DNA from: Bacteroidales bacterium
GTDB lineage: Bacteria > Bacteroidota > Bacteroidia > Bacteroidales > B18-G4
DNA length: 17,292 bases
NCBI GenBank assembly: GCA_030618905.1
Contig: JAUXCL010000023.1
Span: 1-17,292, forward strand
Direction of reading: 5' to 3'
Shown here: piece by piece, positions 8,615 to 14,277 of the stretch
How positions within the stretch are numbered: position 1 is the stretch's first letter
How the letters are laid out: each line of letters opens with the position of its first letter
Translations under genes and position numbers: made by a program
The notes under the pieces: model-generated
Told to the model about the DNA's origin: nothing
Seen by the model: only the letters and a program-made list of their open reading frames with translations
Databases searched by the model: none

Positions 8615-8712
8615 CTTCTTTTAGAAGAACACATGAATATTTCTTATGCTTTATTTCAAGTCTTTTTATACCTTTGACCTTATTTAGACTTAGTTTAGAT
8701 TATTAGAATGAT

Positions 8713-9801
8713 ATGCATAAAAACGTAATAATCACGGGAACAGGTAGTTATGTCCCAACAGAAGTGGTGACAAACAAGGATTTTGCCAGGCATGAGTTTT
8801 ATGACTTTGATGGGGTGCCTTTTGACATCCCTCATGAAGAAATTGCAGAAAAGTTCAAAGCCATCACAGGTATTGAACAAAGACGTTATGTATCTGACGA
8901 TCTGACCGCTTCAGATATTGGTGCCCTTTCAGCAGAATTGGCGATTAAAGATGCAGGCATTGAAAGGGAAGAACTTGACCAGATCATTGTTGCCCATAAT
9001 TTTGGTGATATCAAAAAAGGAACAATACAGACGGATTTTGTACCCAGCCTGGCTGCCAGGATCAAACACTACCTTGGGATTGTCAATCCTTCATGTGTTG
9101 CATATGATGTAGCCTTCGGTTGCCCGGGCTGGATACAGGGCCTTATCCAGGCTGAATCATTTATGCGTTCAGGGCAGGCGAAAAAATGCCTTATCATTGC
9201 CACTGAAACCCTGTCACGCTTGTTGGATATGCACGACAGGGATTCCATGATCTATGCTGATGGCGCTGGTGCATGTGTCCTGGAAATCCGGGAAGGAAAC
9301 AAAAAAGAAGGAATATTGTCTTCAAGCATGGCTTCTTACACCAAAGACGAAGCCTATTATTTATTTCTCGGAAAAGGCAATCTTAAGGGGTCTGATCCCA
9401 ACATCAAGTATATCAAAATGTACGGCAGGAAGATCTATGAATTTGCGCTCAAACATGTGCCTGATGCTATGGAAGCTGCAATGGACAGAGCAGGTGCCGA
9501 TATTCAGGATGTGAAGAAGATCTTTATACACCAGGCCAATGAGAAACTGGACTTTGAGGTTATCAAAAGGTTTTACCGGCTCTATAAGATCAGGGAAATT
9601 CCCGAGCAGATCATGCCCATGAGCATTCATCATCTTGGAAATAGTTCTGTAGCGACTGTTCCCACTTTGTATGATCGTGTGAGAAAAGGCACCTGTGAAG
9701 ACTATCATCATGAATTGCATGATGGGGATCTAATCCTTTTTGCTTCTGTCGGGGCCGGGATGAATATCAATTGTATCGCCTATCGATATAATGAGAGCTA
9801 A
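8713..9801 (+). CDS. 3-oxoacyl-ACP synthase III (FabH-like ketoacyl synthase)
   Basis: This 362-residue cytosolic thiolase-fold enzyme belongs to the KAS III family, which condenses an acyl-CoA primer with malonyl-ACP. The catalytic triad is intact: Cys137 in AFGCPGW, His273 in FIHQANEKLDF and Asn310 in GNSSVATVP. The DRDSMIYADGAGA block and the C-terminal SVGAGMNINC also fit. It is longer than E. coli FabH (317 residues), with extra residues before the Cys and between His and Asn, as in many Bacteroidota paralogues. No other fatty-acid gene lies nearby, so this is a solo copy. It could prime housekeeping fatty acids or a specialised lipid; the sequence does not decide, so no fabH symbol is given. 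The start is ATG 8713; ATG 8708 is out of frame. A heptamer array begins in its last sense codon and includes its stop. Confidence 0.92.
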   Translation: MHKNVIITGTGSYVPTEVVTNKDFARHEFYDFDGVPFDIPHEEIAEKFKAITGIEQRRYVSDDLTASDIGALSAELAIKDAGIEREELDQIIVAHNFGDIKKGTIQTDFVPSLAARIKHYLGIVNPSCVAYDVAFGCPGWIQGLIQAESFMRSGQAKKCLIIATETLSRLLDMHDRDSMIYADGAGACVLEIREGNKKEGILSSSMASYTKDEAYYLFLGKGNLKGSDPNIKYIKMYGRKIYEFALKHVPDAMEAAMDRAGADIQDVKKIFIHQANEKLDFEVIKRFYRLYKIREIPEQIMPMSIHHLGNSSVATVPTLYDRVRKGTCEDYHHELHDGDLILFASVGAGMNINCIAYRYNES

Positions 9802-9823
9802 GAGCGAAAAACGAAAAGCGAAA
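9796..9823. repeat. AGCGAAA heptamer array spanning a stop codon
   Basis: Four 7-bp units run through the end of the FabH-like gene: AGCTAAG (9796), AGCGAAA (9803), AACGAAA (9810) and AGCGAAA (9817). The first unit holds the final Ser codon and the TAA stop. The array fills most of the 34-bp spacer to the convergent barrel gene. Confidence 0.75.
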
Positions 9824-9835
9824 TAGTTCAACAAC

Positions 9836-10453
9836 TTAGTTTCCTATTTTTATAATCAGTCCCCCGTTGAAATCTCCTTGCAATGGTGCGATAAATGCAT
9901 TTACGCCAGCACCAGCACCGCCGGTGCCAAAGTATAAACTCGTTCCCCCAAAAAGCATAGGCATTAAAAGACGTCCACGTAACATAATACCTATACGCTC
10001 AGAAAACATAATTTTTACACCAAGTCCAAGTGCCGCAGAGAACCGCCACACATCACTGAATTCTGAGGAAGTGAACCATGTTGCTCCTAAGGAAACCGAA
10101 CCAAATGGTGTTACCTTGGAATCAGAGTTATAAAATTTTGATATTGCTCCAACCTGGAAATAGTTGGTTGCTACCGTGGCTTCACGATAACTCAGGTTTG
10201 GATAACCAAAATATGGGGAGAAAGAGGCCTTGCTGTCCATACGAGTATAGTTTATTTCCACGTCAACCAGATATTGGACTGGAATCAGCACGGATATACC
10301 ATAATCCATCCCATTCTCAATCTTAAGTTTGCCCTCATAGTAATCTATGCTTCCACCAAACATGTATCCTGCAAAGGGAACAATCTCCACTCCTTGTGAA
10401 AATACCAAAATAGGGAATAATGCTGTGAGTAATAATAGTTTAATTCTTTTCAT
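9836..10453 (-). CDS. Small outer-membrane beta-barrel protein
   Basis: The 205-residue protein has a signal peptide of MKRIKLLLLTALFPILVFSQ. After it come alternating aromatic/hydrophobic strands separated by glycine- and serine-rich turns (AGYMFGGS, YGISVLIPVQY, FGSVSLGATWF, AALGLGVKIMF), ending LIIKIGN. Length and pattern fit an 8-stranded outer membrane beta-barrel of the OmpW/OmpX-like class; no specific family can be named. It converges with the FabH-like gene. A possible 32-residue ORF ends 28 bp upstream of its start and could share a promoter. There is no SD sequence, as usual for the phylum. Confidence 0.8.
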   Translation of the reverse strand: MKRIKLLLLTALFPILVFSQGVEIVPFAGYMFGGSIDYYEGKLKIENGMDYGISVLIPVQYLVDVEINYTRMDSKASFSPYFGYPNLSYREATVATNYFQVGAISKFYNSDSKVTPFGSVSLGATWFTSSEFSDVWRFSAALGLGVKIMFSERIGIMLRGRLLMPMLFGGTSLYFGTGGAGAGVNAFIAPLQGDFNGGLIIKIGN

Positions 10454-10481
10454 GATATCATTGTTTATTATGTTAGTTTAT

Positions 10482-10580
10482 TTACTTTTTGTTTTTTTGT
10501 TCTTCCTTAATAGCGTCATGGAGAGCAAGTTGATCAGGTGTCAGAATCTTCAATATTTCAACAGCCTCCTGGACATTCAT
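10482..10580 (-). CDS. Possible small protein, 32 residues
   Basis: From ATG 10580 the minus strand reads MNVQEAVEILKILTPDQLAL then HDAIKEEQKNKK and a TAA. An in-frame TAG lies four codons upstream, so it cannot be longer by more than three codons. The composition (alternating Glu/Leu/Ile, Lys-rich tail) suggests an amphipathic helix. It sits 28 bp before the small barrel gene in the same direction, with a plausible promoter upstream. It may be a true small protein, a leader peptide or a remnant; nothing identifies a function. Confidence 0.35.
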   Translation of the reverse strand: MNVQEAVEILKILTPDQLALHDAIKEEQKNKK

Positions 10581-10597
10581 AATAATGTTCTAGCAGG

Positions 10598-10630
10598 TAA
10601 AAGTATTAATTATTTTGTAGATCGGCTAAA
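10598..10630 (-). promoter_or_regulatory. Candidate promoter for the small ORF and barrel gene
   Basis: On the minus strand TTTA (10630-10627) is followed after 21 bp by TACTTTTA (10605-10598). These match the -33 TTTG and -7 TAnnTTTG boxes with one mismatch each. The start site would fall about 10 bp before the ATG at 10580. It overlaps the end of the Omp85 gene, so it would be an internal promoter. Confidence 0.3.
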
Positions 10631-11921
10631 ATGTTTCAGTTCCTGAAAAGTAGAATCCTTTTGATTTATAACCAAACCCAAAATCAAGGTTGATATTGGT
10701 CCTGAAGTGTTTGTTTATCATGAAACGAAATCCAAAACCAATGCCCGGCCTGATATAGCTAAACAAATGGACATTAGTAAATCTGTTTGACGCTGTTGTT
10801 GCATTTACAAAAAGAACTCCACCTAAAATCTTGGAACATTGTGAGATTGGAAAACGATATTCTACCTCTCCATAGATTACATCCTCACCACGGTAACGTC
10901 CGGCAACATATCCCCTTCCTGATCTGCCTTTTTGGTCTTCACCAAGGGCCATTAATGTTAAATAGGGTTGATTACCCGATAGCTGAAAATTACCAAAAGA
11001 CCAGAAGGCTATTAAATGCCTCGCTGTTTTTTTTGATAAGGGAACGTATGTTCTGAACTCTAACCACAAGGAAGATGAATTCTGGTCACTTCCTAAAAAA
11101 ACAGGATTATACCGATAATTTATATTGACATAATAACCCTTATAAGAATTCATTAAATTATCACGGGAATCATATACGGCATTCAGGCTCATGCCTGAAA
11201 CCATATATTTTGCTGTATTAAAGTCCTTTGATTTTGAGTACAGATAATGCGGCGTTAACTGCAATGGCAAGGTATCAAGATCCAATAATTCATCCCTGAT
11301 TTTATTATAATAATCCAGGTGATAACCTATTCCTGCATATAAGTATTCAGCAATCTGATAATTTACGATTTCATGGAACTTAATATAATCGTAGAGCATG
11401 GGATAGGCTCCGTCGGTCTCTTCTAAATCAGCTCCCTGCCATGCCCAGGTACTGGGCGTAAATACCGTGTCGGGAGCATTGGTGCCTAAGCCCCATGTTG
11501 GAGCCTTGTAAATATAGAACCGCCAATCTCCTTGCAGGAAGAATTTGTCGTGAGCGGTATACACATTCGACTTTGAGAAAGCAAGAAACTGATTTTTTGA
11601 AGTAAATACTGCCGAGAATCCTGCTGATGAGACCCTTGTAGTTTCGCGAGGGCCAAAAAACCATCCAATGGCACCACCCACACCCAATAAAAATCCATTT
11701 GCCGGATTAGAACCCACATTAGGGAGTACGAGAATCATGGTTTTTTTCGGTGGTTTGGGCGCTTTGCCCTTTTTTCGCAACAGGTCTTTGAAATCCTGCT
11801 GTTCACAGTTTTTTGCTGGCCTGGTATTACTTGTTACCTCTATGGAATCATTGACCTGGGCATAGCATAAAGTACCTCCCCAGATGAGAAGTGGTAAAAG
11901 GAAAACTAAAGTTTTGCTCAT
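10626..11921 (-). CDS. Omp85/BamA-TamA family outer-membrane barrel without POTRA domains
   Basis: From ATG 11921 this is a 431-residue protein with signal peptide MSKTLVFLLPLLIWGGTLCY then AQ. Longer starts at 11942 and 12014 exist, but they place non-signal residues before the hydrophobic core. After a short linker containing KKGKAPKPPKK there is no room for POTRA domains; the rest is a 16-strand surface-antigen-type barrel. Family marks are YDSRDN followed by GYYVNINY, a loop-6-like GRGYVAGRYRG (about residues 331-343), EYRFPI, and a C-terminal aromatic end (GTETF). This architecture fits the noNterm Omp85 subgroup known from Bacteroidota, whose partner is usually unknown. It could assist insertion or transport at the outer membrane. 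It diverges from the OmpA-family gene. Confidence 0.82.
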   Translation of the reverse strand: MSKTLVFLLPLLIWGGTLCYAQVNDSIEVTSNTRPAKNCEQQDFKDLLRKKGKAPKPPKKTMILVLPNVGSNPANGFLLGVGGAIGWFFGPRETTRVSSAGFSAVFTSKNQFLAFSKSNVYTAHDKFFLQGDWRFYIYKAPTWGLGTNAPDTVFTPSTWAWQGADLEETDGAYPMLYDYIKFHEIVNYQIAEYLYAGIGYHLDYYNKIRDELLDLDTLPLQLTPHYLYSKSKDFNTAKYMVSGMSLNAVYDSRDNLMNSYKGYYVNINYRYNPVFLGSDQNSSSLWLEFRTYVPLSKKTARHLIAFWSFGNFQLSGNQPYLTLMALGEDQKGRSGRGYVAGRYRGEDVIYGEVEYRFPISQCSKILGGVLFVNATTASNRFTNVHLFSYIRPGIGFGFRFMINKHFRTNINLDFGFGYKSKGFYFSGTETF

Positions 11922-11974
11922 TATAGGCGTAGTAAACTCCATTATAACCTTATCGAAAAAATATTCATAGAGTG

Positions 11975-12006
11975 GTTGATTTAATGTTCCTGTTTTAATA
12001 TCTTTA
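11975..12006 (+). promoter_or_regulatory. Candidate Bacteroidota-type promoter for the OmpA-family gene
   Basis: GTTG at 11975-11978 and TATCTTTA at 11999-12006 are 20 bp apart. They match the -33 TTTG and -7 TAnnTTTG boxes with one mismatch each. The start site would lie near 12011, giving a leader of about 30 bases with no SD sequence. Confidence 0.4.
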
Positions 12007-12041
12007 TAAGGCATAAAAAATCAACCAATTAATTCAAAGCT

Positions 12042-13256
12042 ATGAAAAATTTTGCAGTTCTTGGTCTAATTATTTCCTGCCTTGTATTGTTTACTTATGA
12101 TTCGCCCGGGCAAATAAACTGGAAGAAGAAATTACAAAAGCAGGCTGATAAAACAGTCGACAAAGGCATTGAGGAAGCCGAAAAGGAAGCGTATGGAAAG
12201 GAAAAGAAAACTTCCTATAAAGTAGACGGAAAAGAGCAACAGGCTGCCAGTGATGCAGAAGTTCCAGCAGATGAGAATGTGGGATTAAGCCAGGAGGAAG
12301 AACAACTCAGGGCATACTCAAAATATAATTTTGTACCTGGAGATGTGGTGATATTTGAAGATAACCTGATGGGCGAGGAGAATGGTGAGTTCCCATCCAA
12401 ATGGGATTTAAAAGAGGGCAATGTTGAAATTGCTAAATATGGAAATGATTACGTGATCAATTTTCCTACTACAAGTTGGGCGACAATTGTCCCTTTGATG
12501 TCTGAAACCGGCGATTATCTCCCTGAGAAATTCACCATCGAGTTTGATGCTTATTTCTCTGAGTTTTGCACTAAATACAGGATCTTATTTTATGACATGG
12601 TCAATCAGCAGAGAACTCAGGGTTTTCCGGATGTAAGCATAAGTCCTGAGCATGTTTATGTTGATGGTTACGGGAGTGCAAATATTGAAACACCACGTGA
12701 TGCATACCCCTTTTGGCAGAGGATCGCTATATCTTTCAATATCCGCTCACTGAAAGTGTATTTTGGTGAACAAAGAACCACAAATATTCCAAACCTTAAA
12801 GCTGAACCAACGGGAATCACGATTAAGAGCGGGCAATGTCATGCCGGTACCCAGGCAATGATCAAGAATATCCGCATTGCAAAGGGTAGTACAAAGCTGT
12901 ACGACAGAGTGGGCACTGACGGTAAATTCGTTACGAACGGTATACGTTTTGATGTTGGAAAGGCTTCAATCCGTCCTGAGTCCATGGGTGTGATCAACCA
13001 GATTTATAAGATGATGGAGGAATACCCGGAACTGAAATTCAGTGTGGAAGGGCATACTGATAGTGATGGAAATGAAGAATCCAATCTGATACTGTCTGCT
13101 GAACGTGCCTCATCTGTGGTTGCAAAATTATCAGCTATGGGTATAGCAGCTGATAGATTTGAATCAAAGGGCTTTGGCGAAGGCAATCCAATAGATGCCA
13201 ATAATACGCCTGAGGGAAAAGCAAATAATCGCAGGGTCGAGTTCATCAAAATCTGA
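12042..13256 (+). CDS. OmpA-family peptidoglycan-binding envelope protein
   Basis: The 404-residue protein has a signal peptide (to about SPGQ, residue 24) and three parts. Residues 25-95 are highly charged and probably helical (KKKLQKQADKTVDKGIEEAE). Residues about 98-290 form a jelly-roll-like segment (VIFEDNL, FTIEFDAYF, LKVYFGEQR, IKNIRIAKG) resembling concanavalin/LamG-type folds. Residues about 300-404 are an OmpA C-terminal domain. The peptidoglycan-binding pair is present: Asp340 in GHTDSDG and Arg355 in LSAERA, 15 residues apart as in E. coli OmpA Asp271/Arg286. The end NRRVEF is also typical. It should tether a surface or periplasmic domain to the cell wall. No N-terminal barrel is present. 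Its promoter faces away from the Omp85 gene. Confidence 0.9.
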   Translation: MKNFAVLGLIISCLVLFTYDSPGQINWKKKLQKQADKTVDKGIEEAEKEAYGKEKKTSYKVDGKEQQAASDAEVPADENVGLSQEEEQLRAYSKYNFVPGDVVIFEDNLMGEENGEFPSKWDLKEGNVEIAKYGNDYVINFPTTSWATIVPLMSETGDYLPEKFTIEFDAYFSEFCTKYRILFYDMVNQQRTQGFPDVSISPEHVYVDGYGSANIETPRDAYPFWQRIAISFNIRSLKVYFGEQRTTNIPNLKAEPTGITIKSGQCHAGTQAMIKNIRIAKGSTKLYDRVGTDGKFVTNGIRFDVGKASIRPESMGVINQIYKMMEEYPELKFSVEGHTDSDGNEESNLILSAERASSVVAKLSAMGIAADRFESKGFGEGNPIDANNTPEGKANNRRVEFIKI

Positions 13257-13347
13257 TTATTGATGCTGTTATGTATTTCACATTTATCAGAGTATTACAT
13301 TTGCACCAATTAACAAATTTGAATTATTCATATTAATCAATCTTAAA

Positions 13348-14151
13348 ATGATCAGAAAAATCTTAAAAATTACCTTAATTGCTGTATTTGCAATTACAGT
13401 TTCAATTAACGGGTATACCCAGGAAACATTAAAGAAAATTGCTGAGCGTGGAGAACTGCGTGTAGGCATGTCTGCCAATCAACCACCGTTCACAATGAAG
13501 GCTAAAGATGGCGGTGTCATTGGCTATGAAGCCGACCTGGCACAAATTCTGGCTGCGTCGATGAATGTCAAGCTTAGCATTGTAGAAATTCCATTTCCTG
13601 ATTTATTAAATGCACTGGAAACAGGCAAAGTTGATATAATAATGTCAGGTATGACCATGACCATGGAACGAAATATGAAGGTTGCATTTGCAGGGCCATA
13701 TATTTTATCAGGAAAATCTATCCTGACAAAATCTTCAGCCTTTTCCGATACTGATGAATCCAGCGACCTTAATGAAGGAACAATAAAACTGGTTGCCTTA
13801 AAAGGATCAACAAGCGAACAGTTTGTCAGAGAGGATATGCCCGAGGCAGAATTGCTGCTTGCCAACTCCTATGACGAAGCCATTAAAATGCTGGAAGAAG
13901 GCAAGGCAAGCATCATGGTAGCCGACTACCCAATTTGTGCCTATACAGCCCTGGTTCACCCTGAAAAAGGACTGACTACCATCGACAGGCCACTTACCAT
14001 TGAACCAATTGGCCTGGCAATGCCACCAAATGATGCCCATTTTCACAACATGATCCAGAATTACATGAATGGCCTGAGCCTGATTGGTTTCCTGGACATT
14101 CTGGAGATGAAATGGTTTGAGGCAGGTGATTGGGTTGAGCAGGTGAAATAA
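13348..14151 (+). CDS. Periplasmic amino-acid-type solute-binding protein (SBP_bac_3)
   Basis: This 267-residue protein has a signal peptide (to about NGYTQ, residue 25) with no lipobox cysteine, so it should be soluble in the periplasm. Family-3 binding-protein marks are LRVGMSANQPPF near residue 38, GYEADLAQIL, the SGMTMTMER...AFAGPY block with the ligand-carboxylate-binding Arg108, and VADYP with Asp193. These are the usual contacts for an alpha-amino acid. No ABC permease or ATPase gene is adjacent, so it either serves a transporter encoded elsewhere or acts as a sensor-type binding protein. It stands alone between the OmpA-family and beta-helix genes, with gaps of 91 and 126 bp. Confidence 0.9.
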   Translation: MIRKILKITLIAVFAITVSINGYTQETLKKIAERGELRVGMSANQPPFTMKAKDGGVIGYEADLAQILAASMNVKLSIVEIPFPDLLNALETGKVDIIMSGMTMTMERNMKVAFAGPYILSGKSILTKSSAFSDTDESSDLNEGTIKLVALKGSTSEQFVREDMPEAELLLANSYDEAIKMLEEGKASIMVADYPICAYTALVHPEKGLTTIDRPLTIEPIGLAMPPNDAHFHNMIQNYMNGLSLIGFLDILEMKWFEAGDWVEQVK

Positions 14152-14183
14152 ATCGTCCAATCGCCCAATCATTAATGTGCCAA

Positions 14184-14214
14184 ACGCTGGCATTCCCGTA
14201 CCATTTTCCAGCGT
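14184..14214. other. Inverted repeat between the binding-protein and beta-helix genes
   Basis: ACGCTGG (14184-14190) and CCAGCGT (14208-14214) can form a 7-bp stem around a 17-base loop. No T-tract follows directly, so a classical terminator is not supported. It might be a weak hairpin stabilising the upstream 3' end. Confidence 0.4.
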
Positions 14215-14264
14215 AAATAAATCTTCCTCATTTTTACCTCTTTGTTGTCATACCTTTATTACAA

Positions 14265-14277
14265 AAAGGAGGTGATC
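14265..14277 (+). promoter_or_regulatory. Perfect, extended Shine-Dalgarno sequence
   Basis: AAAGGAGGTGATC ends directly before ATG 14278. All 13 bases complement the usual bacterial 16S 3' tail (GATCACCTCCTTT). Bacteroidota rarely use SD sequences, and no other start in this window has one. It decides the start of the beta-helix gene in favour of ATG 14278 over TTG 14242. A -7-like box, TACCTTTA, lies at 14251-14258, which would leave a leader of only about 15 bases. Confidence 0.8.

Noticed and set aside
10347..10646. Plus-strand open frame of 99 codons over the small ORF and the start of the barrel gene
   Set aside because: It overlaps the well-supported minus-strand barrel gene and the end of the Omp85 gene. 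Its hydrophobic stretch arises from the complement of a Lys-rich, AT-rich segment.
11922..12014. Longer start of the Omp85 gene at 12014
   Set aside because: It puts 31 residues without signal character before the hydrophobic core and would overlap the candidate promoter of the divergent OmpA-family gene.
14155..14172. CCAATCGC/CCAATCAT pair after the binding-protein stop as another tandem array
   Set aside because: It has only two imperfect copies and a period of 8, not 7, so it is not counted with the heptamer family.
14184..14214. Rho-independent terminator for the binding-protein gene
   Set aside because: The 7-bp stem has a 17-base loop and no T-tract directly after it.
14242..14277. 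TTG start at 14242 adding 12 residues to the beta-helix protein
   Set aside because: The added residues would precede the signal peptide, and the perfect SD sequence points to ATG 14278.
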